Source: DATLXU01 sp035575515
Lineage (GTDB): Bacteria > Acidobacteriota > Blastocatellia > UBA7656
Direction: 5' to 3'
Assembly: GCA_035575515.1 (NCBI GenBank)
Contig: DATLXU010000135.1
Location: 1 to 35,008 of the forward strand
Length of the DNA: 35,008 nucleotides
Program-made: the position numbers and the translations under genes
In this document: positions 1 to 9,183 of the stretch, piece by piece
Layout of the letters: each line of letters begins with the position of its first letter
Position numbering within the stretch: the first letter of the stretch is position 1
Notes under the pieces: model-generated
Told to the model about the DNA's origin: nothing
The model's database searches: none
What the model saw: only the letters and a program-made list of their open reading frames with translations

Positions 1-1234
1 TGCAACAGGCAAGCGCAGCGGTCACTGCTTGCTTGCGTGCAGTCGGCAAAAGCGACGATCAGCACTTCCAGAATTATCATCGGGTGTTGAATCGTGACCG
101 ATTCTCTACCTTGCTTGCTGCTCGTATTCTGCTTGGTCTTACGGGGCTGCTGCGGCCCACTTCGACTGCCATTGTCATAGGCGCTGATGACACCATTGAG
201 CGGCGGCGAGGCAAAAAGATCAAAGGTGTGGGGTGTCTGCGCTCCAGTAAAAAGCATGTAGTCAAATGCTTTGGCTTGAAGTGGCTCTCGCTTATGGTGA
301 TGGTGAAGCTGCCCTGGTCGAGCAGAGTTTGGGCATTGCCGTTTCTGAGTCTGTTGTGTCGGGCTGAAGAGAAAGAGAGGAAACGAAAGCACAAAAGCTC
401 GATAGACATCCTGATGATATGTGTGGGGTTAATACTGCGCTGGCTGCCTGAGCGAACAATAGCGCTGGTCTTAGACGGAGCTTTTGCTGCTGTGAAGCTG
501 GCTTTGGTGTGCGTGGGTGAGCCTGGCAGTAGAATGGCGCTGGTGACGAGGTTGCGAATGGATGTCAATTTGTATCATCCACCGGGTGAGCAGCCTGCTG
601 GCAAGCGAGGGCGCAAACCGCTCAAAGGGGGGCGACAACGCAAACTCAAAGAGTGGGCCGTGCGTAGCGATACACATTGGGAGGAGGTCGAGGTGGATTG
701 GTATGGCGGGGGACGAAAACGGATGCCGGTCTTTTCACGCACTGGATTGTGGCACAGCAGGACTTGAGCCAGTGGCGCTGCGCTATGTGTTGGTGCGCAG
801 ACCCGGAGGGAAAGCTGCGTGATGAAGCGTTTGGTTGTACAAGGCTTGATGCGAGCGCGCAGCGGGTCATCTCCTGGTATGTGATGAGGTGGAGTGTAGA
901 GGTTACGTTTGAAGAAGCACGGGCGAATCTAGGGATGGAAACGCAACGTCAGTGGTCAGAGTTGGCGATTCTGCGGACGACACCAGTGTTGTTGGGACTG
1001 TTTACGATAGTGACGATGTTGGCCCAACGGCTGGCAGCGGGTGGCAAAGTGCCAGTTAACGAGACAGCTTGGTATAGCAAGCAGGAAGCAAGCTTTAGTG
1101 ATTATTTGGCGCTTGTACGCAAGCATTGCTGGGCAGTAGAGAATTTCGTGAAGTCTGGTTGCGAAGCAGAGTCGGCGCTAATTCCGAGCAAGGTGTTCGA
1201 CCATTTTGTTTCTTGTCCTGCTCTCGCTGCTTAA
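1..1234 (+). pseudogene. IS701-like DDE transposase, 5'-truncated and frameshifted
   Basis: Transposase of the IS701/IS4-like DDE group. The reading frame is already open at base 1, so the N-terminus lies outside the window. Recognisable blocks are FQNYHRVLNR, then GADDTIERRRGKKIKGVG with the first catalytic Asp, then ALVLDGAFAA with the likely second Asp, then WSVEVTFEEARANLGMETQR with the Glu. The protein is split over three frames. It runs in one frame to about 757-762, continues in the next as AGLEPVALRYVLVRRPGGK, and shifts again near 805-814 to LRDEAFGCTRLD up to the stop at 1232-1234. Both changes are +1, so each looks like one extra base. All three catalytic blocks survive but cannot be made as one chain without two frameshifts. 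Recent decay is likely; assembly error is the alternative. The left inverted repeat is outside the window and no right end was identified. Confidence 0.85.
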
Positions 1235-1311
1235 TTGGATAAAGTCGAGGCGAAAGCTGCCATTGAGAAGAAACCGGCTCGACAGTACGCGTCTCGCTAA
1301 CTAGCTTGAGC

Positions 1312-1358
1312 CTTGAAACCGGCTCCCAGAGCCGTTTTCACGACTTCAGCATTCAAAA
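1312..1358. repeat. Dispersed hairpin repeat, copy 1
   Basis: About 47 bases centred on the hairpin GGCTCCCAGAGCC (1321-1333, 5-bp stem and CCA loop), preceded by CTTGAAACC and followed by a tail ending CTTCAGCATTCAAAA. A diverged copy aligns without gaps at 2435-2481. A 23-base exact match to the left part occurs at 22875-22897. The 1235-1500 region around it, between the transposase and the sixA promoter, holds no gene I can support. A partial echo of the left part, AAACCGGCTC, is at 1270-1279. Confidence 0.7.
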
Positions 1359-1502
1359 CCGGAGGCTGTAGCGTATTCCCGGCTCACGCCCGCGCACAAG
1401 CAGGAACAACGAGGCGCGCTGCGCGACCGAAATGTTATCTTATTGTTAGTTTCCTATGTGATTGCGGCTAGTGATTCCCTAGGTGAAGATATATACAAGC
1501 GG

Positions 1503-1532
1503 CTGACAGTGCGACGGCCAATGCCATATAAT
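1503..1532 (+). promoter_or_regulatory. Sigma70-type promoter of sixA
   Basis: CTGACA at 1503-1508 (one mismatch to TTGACA), an 18-base spacer, and a perfect TATAAT at 1527-1532. Transcription would start near 1539, about 25 bases before the sixA start codon. The Shine-Dalgarno AAGGAG lies at 1551-1556. This is a motif match only. Confidence 0.6.
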
Positions 1533-1564
1533 CAAAAACTGTTTCGCCAAAAGGAGCCTTGCAC

Positions 1565-2074
1565 ATGGAGCTTTACATCATCCGGCACGCTATTGCCGAG
1601 CCGCTCGGTCAGGAAAATGATTTCTTAGACGAGAAGCGCGCGTTGACTTCCGAAGGACGCGACCGAATGCGCGAATCAATTAAGGGACTGCGCAAGCTCG
1701 GCGTCGAATTTGATTTAATACTGACAAGCCCGCTCGTGCGCGCGGTCGAGACGGCTGAAATAATCGCGAGCGCGTTTGGACTCACCAAAAAAGATGTGGA
1801 GCAAACCGTCAATCTAGCTCCCGGCGCATCATTTGATGAATTATTCGCCGAAATCAAGAAACGCACGGGCGTCGAATCAATCGCTCTCGTTGGGCATCAG
1901 CCCGATCTAGGCAATCTCATTTCGACAATAGTGACGGGCGGCGAAGGACTTTCGGTGCAGCTCAAGAAAGGCAGCGTGTGCGCGATTCGTGTGAGCGAAA
2001 CCGTGCCGACTATTCGTGGCGAGTTGATCTATTTGCTTATGCCCAAGCAGCTACGCCTGCTAGCAAAAGCGTGA
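1565..2074 (+). CDS. sixA: SixA-like phosphohistidine phosphatase
   Basis: Histidine phosphatase superfamily, 169 aa, the usual length of the short SixA group. SixA removes phosphate from histidine-phosphorylated signalling proteins in the cytoplasm. The N-terminus MELYIIRHAIAEP contains the RHA motif with the catalytic His. The second conserved Arg lies in TSPLVRAVETAEII, and the second catalytic His in LVGHQPDLG. I chose the ATG at 1565 because AAGGAG at 1551-1556 is 8 bases upstream; a TTG two codons earlier is less likely. It has its own promoter at 1503-1532. The next gene starts about 90 bases downstream on the same strand. The family call is firm; the actual phosphoprotein partner is unknown. 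Confidence 0.85.
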   Translation: MELYIIRHAIAEPLGQENDFLDEKRALTSEGRDRMRESIKGLRKLGVEFDLILTSPLVRAVETAEIIASAFGLTKKDVEQTVNLAPGASFDELFAEIKKRTGVESIALVGHQPDLGNLISTIVTGGEGLSVQLKKGSVCAIRVSETVPTIRGELIYLLMPKQLRLLAKA

Positions 2075-2163
2075 GCAATTTTGGATTTTGGATTGTCGTA
2101 ACAAAGACATAGGTCGTGACAATCCAGGTTCTTCAACCTAAAATCCATAACCAAGAGGAGATT

Positions 2164-2388
2164 GTGTCGTACTTCATTGCTGGATTCATAGGACTGGTTG
2201 TCGGTTTCATCGTCTGGTTCATCGCGTCGCGGTGGATTGCGTCTTCGATTCTGTGGGTTGAGAGTCGTTACCCACGCCTTGTCGGCTCAAAGAGCATGCG
2301 CGCAGGCGAAATCATCGCCACAGGCGCGCTCGTTCTGGCCTGCCTTGCGCTCGCTTTCTGGATCGCGCGACTGCTCGTGCAAAAATAG
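2164..2388 (+). CDS. Small two-helix membrane protein, function unknown
   Basis: A 74-aa protein with two hydrophobic segments, FIAGFIGLVVGFIVWFIA near the N-terminus and ATGALVLACLALAFWIA near the C-terminus. A short polar stretch rich in Arg and Ser joins them. I place the start at GTG 2164, which follows AAGAGGAG closely; an in-frame GTG at 2116 would add 16 polar residues and has no ribosome site. It lies on the same strand as sixA and may be cotranscribed. It converges with the acyl-CoA synthetase gene across a repeat-bearing gap. I do not recognise a family, so only membrane location can be inferred. Confidence 0.55.
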   Translation: MSYFIAGFIGLVVGFIVWFIASRWIASSILWVESRYPRLVGSKSMRAGEIIATGALVLACLALAFWIARLLVQK

Positions 2389-2390
2389 GG

Positions 2391-2414
2391 GTCAGGATCA
2401 GTGGTCGGTTTACA
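2391..2414. repeat. Short GTCAG-type repeat fragment
   Basis: GGTCAGGATCAGTGGTCGGTTTA shares the core CAG(T/C)GGTCGGTTTA with the left arm of the inverted repeat around 11094-11107 and resembles the intragenic repeat at 3602-3634. It sits just after the stop of the small membrane protein. Confidence 0.4.
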
Positions 2415-2434
2415 GTTGACGGATTCATATACGT

Positions 2435-2481
2435 CTTGGGATAGGCTCCCAGAGCCAATTTCAAGGCATCAGCCTTCCAAC
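2435..2481. repeat. Dispersed hairpin repeat, copy 2
   Basis: CTTG followed by GGCTCCCAGAGCC (2444-2456) and a tail ending CATCAGCCTTCCAAC. It aligns without gaps to 1312-1358, with the hairpin core identical and the flanks diverged. It lies between two convergent genes and ends only a few bases before the acyl-CoA synthetase stop, so the hairpin could serve as a bidirectional terminator. Confidence 0.65.
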
Positions 2482-2485
2482 TCCA

Positions 2486-4045
2486 CTATTTCGCCAGTTC
2501 GCGCTTTAGCAGTTTGCCTGTAGGCCCTTTCGGGATGTCGTTCAGGAATTCAATCGTCTTGGGGCACTTGAAATCAGCCAATCGCTCGCGGCAAAAATCG
2601 AGAAGCTCCTGCTCGGTTGCGCTCTCGCCTTCGCGAAGCACGACGAACGATTTCACCTCTTCGCCATAAAGTTCATCCTTCACGCCTACAGTCGCGGCAT
2701 CTTTCACCTTAGGATGCCGGTATAGAACTTCATCAATCTCGCGCGGGTAGATGTTCTCGCCACCGCGAATTATCATGTCGCTCTTGCGATCAACGACATA
2801 GAAGAATCCGTCTTCGTCGCGGTAGCCCAGATCGCCCGTGTGAAACCAGCCCGAACGGAAAGCCTCGCGCGTGGCGGCTTCATTTTTGTAATAGCCTTTC
2901 ATTATGTTCGGTCCGCGTAGCACAATCTCGCCGACCTCGTTTGGCCCAAGCTCGCGATCTTTCTCATCGAATATCTTCATCTCGTTGCCGATAGGCAATC
3001 CGACGGAACCGACGCGGCGGCGCTCATCAATCGGATTGAAGGTCGAGCGGCATGTTGATTCCGACAGGCCGTAGCCTTCGATCACAGGACAGTTGAATAA
3101 TGATTCAAATGTCTTCATCACCTCGACGGGAACAGGAGCCGACCCGCACAACGCGAATCGCAATCGGCTCGTGTCAAGCCCTTCAGGCACGCCTTCAGGA
3201 TAAGTGTGGTTGAGCATCGAAAGCATCGTGGCAACCGAGCCAAAGTAGGTCACGCCGTAATCCGAGATTGTATTCCAGTGGCGCGATGCGCTGAATCGCG
3301 GCGCGAGCACGACGCTCCCGCCCGCCCACAACGCCGCCATGCAGGTCGTCATCAACGCGTTCACATGAAAGAGCGGCATGATCATCAACGCGCGGTCTTC
3401 TTCCGTCAGGCGCAGCCAGCGAGCTATCTGCTCGGCGTTCGCGAGCAGGTTGCCGTGCGTCAGCAGAACACCTTTGGGCCTGCCGGTTGTGCCCGACGTG
3501 TAAATAATCACAGCTTCGTCATCAGCGGACAGTTGTAGAGAAGCGGCGTCATCGCCTTTCTTTATCATTCCGGATTCGATCCGTGCTTGAGCCGCGTTTG
3601 ACTGACCACTGATCACTGACCACTGACCACTATCTTCAATGACTATCACCTCACGAATTGCCGGGACATTAACGAGCGCAAGGCGGAGATTTTCCAAAAG
3701 GTCTGACTGGGTAACTACAGTTACCGCTTCTGAGTTGGTGATAATAAACGCAATTTCTTGCGGCTTGAGCAGCGCATTCACGGGACCGGCCCACGCACCT
3801 ATGCGGAAACATGCGAAATAACATGTCAGGTATTCGACGCGGTTTGTCAGATAGAGGCTTACACATTTGCCCTTGCTTACGCCGACAGAAAGTAGTATAT
3901 TCGCCGCTCGGTTTACCTCGAAATTAAATTCACTATAAGTGATTGCTGTTTTATAGGATTCCCCAATCAGAAAGAGCTTATCAGGATACTTTTGGACCTG
4001 AGATTCAAGCAAATCATTGATGTTTTGGAGTGAACTCTTCGCCAT
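2486..4045 (-). CDS. Acyl-CoA synthetase (AMP-forming, FadD-like)
   Basis: ANL superfamily adenylating enzyme, 519 aa, the usual length. It activates a carboxylic acid, probably a fatty acid, with ATP and then CoA. Visible motifs are the P-loop IYTSGTTGRPKG (about 181-192), YGLSEST, GWFHTGDLGYRDEDGFFYV with the hinge Asp, DRKSDMIIRGGENIYPREID, and the C-terminal catalytic Lys in PKGPTGKLLKREL. ATG at 4045 begins MAKSSLQNINDLL. Odd feature: residues 139-148 (SGQWSVISGQ) are encoded by a short tandem GTCAGTG-type repeat, placed in the variable region just before the P-loop. The substrate cannot be told from the sequence. It is divergent from the histidine kinase gene, with about 220 bases between the two starts. 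Confidence 0.9.
   Translation of the reverse strand: MAKSSLQNINDLLESQVQKYPDKLFLIGESYKTAITYSEFNFEVNRAANILLSVGVSKGKCVSLYLTNRVEYLTCYFACFRIGAWAGPVNALLKPQEIAFIITNSEAVTVVTQSDLLENLRLALVNVPAIREVIVIEDSGQWSVISGQSNAAQARIESGMIKKGDDAASLQLSADDEAVIIYTSGTTGRPKGVLLTHGNLLANAEQIARWLRLTEEDRALMIMPLFHVNALMTTCMAALWAGGSVVLAPRFSASRHWNTISDYGVTYFGSVATMLSMLNHTYPEGVPEGLDTSRLRFALCGSAPVPVEVMKTFESLFNCPVIEGYGLSESTCRSTFNPIDERRRVGSVGLPIGNEMKIFDEKDRELGPNEVGEIVLRGPNIMKGYYKNEAATREAFRSGWFHTGDLGYRDEDGFFYVVDRKSDMIIRGGENIYPREIDEVLYRHPKVKDAATVGVKDELYGEEVKSFVVLREGESATEQELLDFCRERLADFKCPKTIEFLNDIPKGPTGKLLKRELAK
3602..3634. repeat. Intragenic GTCAGTG-type tandem repeat
   Basis: On the plus strand, units of (T)GACCACTG and TGATCACTG alternate (core CTGATCACTGACCACTGACC). 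Read on the minus strand they encode SGQWSVISGQ in the acyl-CoA synthetase. Such units are common as intergenic repeats but here keep the frame open. Relatives lie at 2391-2414 and 11071-11163. Confidence 0.7.
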
Positions 4046-4266
4046 GCGACTATCTTAACGAAAAATGTTAGAAGTCGGAAAGCGAATGGTTCCATCCGAT
4101 TTCGCTCATAGATTGTGACAAAGCCACAACCTCCCTTTCAGCCGAACTTTTGAGGGGATACGGAGCAGTTTATCATCAATAAGAATCCGAGCGACCGATT
4201 GTTCGGATTGAGGGCCGACTTTTTAGTTGGGCTATGACAGAACTGCCCGTTTGAAAGGCTGTGGGG

Positions 4267-6267
4267 ATGAAGGACGAAGAAAAATTCAAAGAGCAGCCCG
4301 ACGAGGCGCAACCCGAAATTCAGCAACAATTCGGCGAAACAGAATCGGCCAGAACCGGAAGCAATAAAAAGGAAGATTCTTCCGGCGAGAATCATCTCGC
4401 TGCGTTCGTCGAGCAGGTGCCTGCCATCGTCTGGGCAACTGATCTTGATCTGAGGATCACGTCTCTGTTGGGCGCGGGGCTTGCTTTCGTCGGCGAACCC
4501 ACGCAAGAGATCCTGGGCACACACATAACAGATTACGCTGGCAAGACAGGAAATACACAGTTTATCGAGGCGCACCGCAGCGCGCTTGACGGCGAATCGG
4601 TCAATTACGAGTTCAATTATTCGGGGCGCACATACGAGGCTCGCCTCGGACCGCTGCGAAATGAGCGCGGAGAGATTGCGGGAGCAATAGGAGTTGCGCT
4701 GGATATAACCGAGCGCAAGCGCAAAGAGCGACGGCTCGCTGCCGAAAAGCAGTGTCTTGCGGTGACGTTTCGCTCGATCGGCGATGGCATCATAGCCACA
4801 GACGTGCAGGGCAAGATCGTGCTGCTCAACAGAGCGGCAGAGAAGCTTACGGGCTGGACCCAAAGCGAGGCCGCAGGCAAGCATCTGAATGAAGTTTTTC
4901 ATCTCGTGGATGAAAAAGATCGCGCGCCTCGCGCCTGCCCTGTTGAAGAAACGCTTGAGGCAGGGCGCGAGTCTAGCTTCACTAACCACACACTGCTCAT
5001 CGCCCGCGACGGCACCGAGCGAATCATTGGACACACGGCTGCGCCAATAAAAGACGATCAATGCCGCAGCATAGGCGTGGTGCTCGCGTTTCGCGATTTG
5101 ACCGAACAGCGAAAGATTGAAGAAGAGTTGCGGAAGGCAAGCAAGCTCGAATCATTAGGCGTGCTGGCGGGCGGCATTGCTCATGATTTCAATAACTTTT
5201 TGACAGCCATGCTCGGCAACATCTCGCTTGCGATGTACTACGCAAACGCAGACGCCCGCGTGCAGGAGAAGCTGCGCGAAGCCGAGCAGGCCTGCCTCAG
5301 AGCAAAAGACCTGACGAGGCGATTGCTGACTTTTGCGAGGGGAGGCGCGCCCGTCAAGAAGGCGGTTTCGGCAGCGCGTTTTCTGGAAGACGCGGCAAGC
5401 TTTGCGCTCACCGACTCGAACGTCCGTTGCAAGTTCGATTTGGCCGATGATCTTTCGCATGTCGAGATTGACGAAGGGCAGATGAGACAGGTCATTCACA
5501 ACATTGTGCGCAACGCTCAGGAAGCAATGCCGGAAGGCGGAACCGTCACCGTGCGAGCCGAAAATGTTTCGATTGAAAAGTGGAGTCCTATATTGCCTCT
5601 GCAACCTGCGCGCTACGTTATGATAACGATTCGCGATAAAGGGATCGGAATAGCCGAAGCTAACCTGAGCAAAATATTCGATCCATACTTCACAACAAAA
5701 GATACGGGAAGCGGGCTAGGGCTTTCGACTTCTTATTCAATCATCAAGCATCACGGCGGGCACATCAGCGTCAAATCCAATCCGGGCGCGGGCACGGTCG
5801 TGCGCGTTTACCTGCCCGCTTCAGATAAAGAGGTCGAGGAAAAACCGGAAGCGCAAACGAGGCCGCGCCAAGGGCGCGGACGCATACTTGTGATGGACGA
5901 CGAGGAGATAATCAGAAAGCTCTGCCGCGAAGTGCTGATCTATTTCGGATACGAAGCAGTCGTGGCAAGCGATGGCGCGGAAGCGATCTTCTTATACAAG
6001 CAAGCGAAGGCAGCGGGCGAGCCGTTCGACGCCGTTATTATGGATTTGACTGTGCAAGGCGGCATGGGCGGCAAAGAAGCCATCAAGAGACTTCGCCAAA
6101 TTGATCCTGACGTGAAGGCAATAGTATCGAGCGGTTATTCGGACGACCCGGTGATGGCTAACTATCGAGATTATGGCTTCGATGGAGTCGTCGCAAAGCC
6201 GTATGAGATAAACGATCTTGCGCGCGTATTGAGCGCAGTGCTTTCACCTGCCTCGAACAAACAATAA
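4267..6267 (+). CDS. Hybrid sensor histidine kinase, PAS-PAS-HisKA-HATPase-REC
   Basis: About 666 aa. It has no clear membrane segment, so it is probably cytoplasmic. After a charged N-terminus come PAS 1 (about 45-150, ending GVALDITERK) and PAS 2 (about 165-285, ending LAFRDLTEQRK). The dimerisation domain carries the H-box GGIAHDFNN, with the phospho-His near residue 306. The ATPase N-box is HNIVRNAQEAM, G1 is IRDKGIGI, the F-box is FDPYFTTK and G2 is GSGLGLST. The C-terminal receiver has acidic residues in VMDDEE, the phospho-Asp in VIMDLTVQGG, and the Lys in AKPYE. The kinase core is of the NtrB/CckA-like type. I prefer ATG 4267, 9 bases after AAAGG, over GTG 4261, only 3 bases after it. 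No output regulator is adjacent, so the signal and target are unknown. Confidence 0.9.
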   Translation: MKDEEKFKEQPDEAQPEIQQQFGETESARTGSNKKEDSSGENHLAAFVEQVPAIVWATDLDLRITSLLGAGLAFVGEPTQEILGTHITDYAGKTGNTQFIEAHRSALDGESVNYEFNYSGRTYEARLGPLRNERGEIAGAIGVALDITERKRKERRLAAEKQCLAVTFRSIGDGIIATDVQGKIVLLNRAAEKLTGWTQSEAAGKHLNEVFHLVDEKDRAPRACPVEETLEAGRESSFTNHTLLIARDGTERIIGHTAAPIKDDQCRSIGVVLAFRDLTEQRKIEEELRKASKLESLGVLAGGIAHDFNNFLTAMLGNISLAMYYANADARVQEKLREAEQACLRAKDLTRRLLTFARGGAPVKKAVSAARFLEDAASFALTDSNVRCKFDLADDLSHVEIDEGQMRQVIHNIVRNAQEAMPEGGTVTVRAENVSIEKWSPILPLQPARYVMITIRDKGIGIAEANLSKIFDPYFTTKDTGSGLGLSTSYSIIKHHGGHISVKSNPGAGTVVRVYLPASDKEVEEKPEAQTRPRQGRGRILVMDDEEIIRKLCREVLIYFGYEAVVASDGAEAIFLYKQAKAAGEPFDAVIMDLTVQGGMGGKEAIKRLRQIDPDVKAIVSSGYSDDPVMANYRDYGFDGVVAKPYEINDLARVLSAVLSPASNKQ

Positions 6268-6470
6268 AAACTCAATAAAGAAGCGCGCAGCGCGCGCCTC
6301 CTCATTATTCATCGCTGTTTCGCATGCCGCGGTGATTGGTCTTAAGCAATTATAAAAGCTGAGTTCTACAAGAACTGACTGCCTGCCGCCCCACTGCTTT
6401 TTCCGCTGGCGATTTTTCAGGATTCTGGTAATCTTACAGCAGCCACTTGATGTTGTAGCAGGCGTTTAGG

Positions 6471-9137
6471 ATGGCTACTAAATCTCGGACAAAGCATTCA
6501 AACAAAAAATCGCTGGCCAACGAGGTGATAGCCGTCTTGCTCGTTGCCGCTGCCATCCTGTTGTTGCTTAGCCTCGTCACATACGACCCGCGTGACCCAA
6601 GCGCGAATCAGGTAGGCGCGACCCAAACGCCCCGGAATGTCATCGGCGTTGCCGGCGCGTACTTCGGCGATTTATTTTTGACACTGTTCGGCCTGGCATC
6701 ATTTGTTATCCCGCCGCTGCTCGTGGTCATCGCAGCGCGAGCCTTCTTCTCTAAGCAGGCTGGAATTCCCATACGCAAAGTCTCAGGCGCAGTGCTGCTG
6801 TTGCTCGCGCTGTCGGGATTTCTCGCCCTGTTCGGCAAGCTGAACATCTCGTTGCTTCTGCGCTATTCGAGCAACGGCGGCGCGGTCGGCTACATAATCG
6901 TCGCCGCGCTCACAAGCATAATGGGCAGCACCGGCGCTGCAATTGTTTTGACCGTCGCCGCGCTGCTCACGATTATGCTCACGATGGAAATCTCGCTCGC
7001 CGCAATCGGCGCGTGGCTCAAGCAATTAACAGAAGCTCGCGCCGAACAGCGAAAAGGCCAGCCCACATTGCTTGAACGATTCAAGGCGTGGCGGGCCGAA
7101 CGGGCTGAGCATCACAGGATAATTGTTGAAGAGCGGCGCGAGCGAAAAGAGCAGGAGCGCAAGCTGCGCGAAGAAGAGAAAGCGAAACGCCAGCGCGAAG
7201 AGCAGGCCGAGCTTGAACGCGAACAGAAAGCGCGCGAGATGGAAGAGCGCCGCCGCAAACAAGAGGCGCTTCGCCCAAAGGCTGTGCCTGTAATCGAAAA
7301 GCGTTCGACAGCCGAGCCTGTTTTGTCATCGGTCGCAATCGCTAACGCGGGAGACGCGGCGGCAACCGTTTCGGGCGCGCCGCTAGCAGGTTCGATAGAC
7401 GCGGTTGATGAAGCAGAAGATGCTGATGAAGCGCCAGCGATTTCACCAACGCGCAGCCGAGCGCGCGCAGACATTCAAGCGCGCATTGCAAAAATCGAGC
7501 AGGCGAGAGCGGGCCGCTCGCTCGCTTCGCAGATCACTATGGACCCGGACGTTGCCGAGATGACTTCGACCGCGTGGATTGATCGCACAGTCCCGGCTGA
7601 CGCTCAAAAGACGAAATCGCAACCCGCGCGGCGCAGGACGACGATTGAAACTTCAACGGGCGTAGCTTACAAGCTACCCTCGATTGATCTGCTTGAGCCG
7701 CCAATCGGCCATCAGGAAGAGGCCGAAGAAGAACTGCGAGAGCGCGCGCAAATACTCGCCGAAAAGTGCAAGGAGTTCGCGGTCACGGGCCACATCCATC
7801 GCATCAATCCTGGCCCGGTGGTTACCACGTTCGAGTTCAAGCCCGATCCAGGCATCAAGTACAGCCGCGTCGTGAGTCTCGCTGATGATTTATGCCTCGC
7901 GCTCAAGGCCGAATCAATCCGCATTGATCGAATACCCGGCAAATCAACCGTGGGCATTGAAGTGCCAAACACGCGCCGCGAAAAAATATTTCTGCGCGAC
8001 GTGGTTGAATCGTCAAAGTTTCAGCAGTCGGAATCGAAGCTCTCAATCGCCCTTGGCAAAACGATAAACGGCGATGAGTACATCGCGGACCTTGCTCGCA
8101 TGCCTCACCTGTTGATCGCAGGCGCGACGGGCGCGGGGAAATCTGTCACGCTCAATGCTATTATTCTTTCGATTCTCTATAAAGCCTCACCCGAAGAAGT
8201 GAAGTTCATAATGGTTGATCCGAAGCGCGTCGAGCTTGGACTTTACGAAGGCATACCGCACCTGCTCACGCCGATTGTGACCGACCCCAAGCGCGCGGCG
8301 AATGCTCTGAAGTGGGCGGTCAACGAGATGGAGAATCGCTATCGCGAGCTTGCGACTGTCGGCGTTCGCAACATCGAGCAGTACAACCGCTACGTGCGCG
8401 AGATAACTCATCCGACGGCCTCTGACGATAACGGCGAGGCGCCGCGACCCTTGCCTTATATCGTCATCGCGATTGATGAGCTTGCCGACCTGATGATGGT
8501 CGCGCGCAGCGAGGTCGAAACGTCAATCGCGCGGCTCGCGCAGATGGCTCGCGCCGTCGGCATTCACCTTGTGCTTGCGACGCAGCGGCCATCGGTTGAC
8601 ATAATCACGGGAGTCATCAAGGCGAACATTCCATCGCGCATCGCATTCCGCGTTTCGCAAAAAGTCGACTCGCGCACGATCATTGACGCGAACGGCGCGG
8701 AGGCGTTGCTCGGTCAGGGCGATATGTTGTTCCTGCCGCCCGCATCCGCGCGACTGGTCCGCGTTCACGGCTCGTATGCGAGCGAGGCTGAGATTAAAAA
8801 GATTACCGACCACACGCGCAAGCAGGCCGAGCCTCAATACAACGAGCAGGTGACGTTGAGCGAGCAGGAGGCTGAAGCCAGCGGAGAATTCGATGGCGAG
8901 CAGGATGATATGTTCGACGAAGCTCTTGTGATAGTGACCGATATGGGTCGCGCTTCGACATCGGTCTTGCAGCGGCGGCTTTCGATAGGTTATGGGCGCG
9001 CGGCGAAGATTCTCGATCAGATGGAGCGGCAGGGTTTCATCGGGCCGGCTGAAGGCTCAAAGCCGCGCAAGGTTTTACAGGCGGCTTATGAGTTCCGCGA
9101 CCGCGTTGAACAGCGACTTGAAGAGCCGTTTGAGTGA
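6471..9137 (+). CDS. ftsK: FtsK/SpoIIIE-family DNA translocase
   Basis: 888-aa septal DNA pump that moves and resolves chromosome termini during division. Four hydrophobic segments lie in roughly the first 180 residues. A long Glu/Arg-rich, probably coiled-coil linker covers about 185-270, followed by a low-complexity linker to about 400. The motor has Walker A GATGAGKS at about 551 and Walker B IVIAIDELADL at about 664. The ATQRPSVDIITG block follows. The C-terminal gamma winged helix (about 820-880) reads VTDMGRASTSVLQRR...LSIGYGRAAKILDQME and would recognise KOPS-type sequences. ATG 6471 begins MATKSRTKHSNKKS. A terminator follows directly. Length and domain order match a complete FtsK. 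Confidence 0.95.
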   Translation: MATKSRTKHSNKKSLANEVIAVLLVAAAILLLLSLVTYDPRDPSANQVGATQTPRNVIGVAGAYFGDLFLTLFGLASFVIPPLLVVIAARAFFSKQAGIPIRKVSGAVLLLLALSGFLALFGKLNISLLLRYSSNGGAVGYIIVAALTSIMGSTGAAIVLTVAALLTIMLTMEISLAAIGAWLKQLTEARAEQRKGQPTLLERFKAWRAERAEHHRIIVEERRERKEQERKLREEEKAKRQREEQAELEREQKAREMEERRRKQEALRPKAVPVIEKRSTAEPVLSSVAIANAGDAAATVSGAPLAGSIDAVDEAEDADEAPAISPTRSRARADIQARIAKIEQARAGRSLASQITMDPDVAEMTSTAWIDRTVPADAQKTKSQPARRRTTIETSTGVAYKLPSIDLLEPPIGHQEEAEEELRERAQILAEKCKEFAVTGHIHRINPGPVVTTFEFKPDPGIKYSRVVSLADDLCLALKAESIRIDRIPGKSTVGIEVPNTRREKIFLRDVVESSKFQQSESKLSIALGKTINGDEYIADLARMPHLLIAGATGAGKSVTLNAIILSILYKASPEEVKFIMVDPKRVELGLYEGIPHLLTPIVTDPKRAANALKWAVNEMENRYRELATVGVRNIEQYNRYVREITHPTASDDNGEAPRPLPYIVIAIDELADLMMVARSEVETSIARLAQMARAVGIHLVLATQRPSVDIITGVIKANIPSRIAFRVSQKVDSRTIIDANGAEALLGQGDMLFLPPASARLVRVHGSYASEAEIKKITDHTRKQAEPQYNEQVTLSEQEAEASGEFDGEQDDMFDEALVIVTDMGRASTSVLQRRLSIGYGRAAKILDQMERQGFIGPAEGSKPRKVLQAAYEFRDRVEQRLEEPFE

Positions 9138-9147
9138 GGATTTCAGG

Positions 9148-9183
9148 GCCGGGTTTTTGGCCTAAAAATCGGCATTTTTTTCA
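9148..9183 (+). terminator. Rho-independent terminator of ftsK
   Basis: GCCG (9148-9151) pairs with CGGC (9170-9173) and an inner TTTTT pairs with AAAAA around a GGCC-containing loop. A run of T follows at 9175-9181. It starts 11 bases after the ftsK stop. Confidence 0.65.

Noticed and set aside
1443..1628. 61-aa open frame upstream of and overlapping sixA
   Set aside because: It overlaps the sixA promoter and start in another frame and has no recognisable protein character.
4138..5061. 307-aa minus-strand open frame
   Set aside because: It is antisense to the PAS region of the histidine kinase, whose domains are unambiguous. It is a shadow of GC-rich codon use.
6281..6300. GCGCGC palindrome after the histidine kinase as terminator
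   Set aside because: It is a simple GC run without a following T tract; too weak to call.
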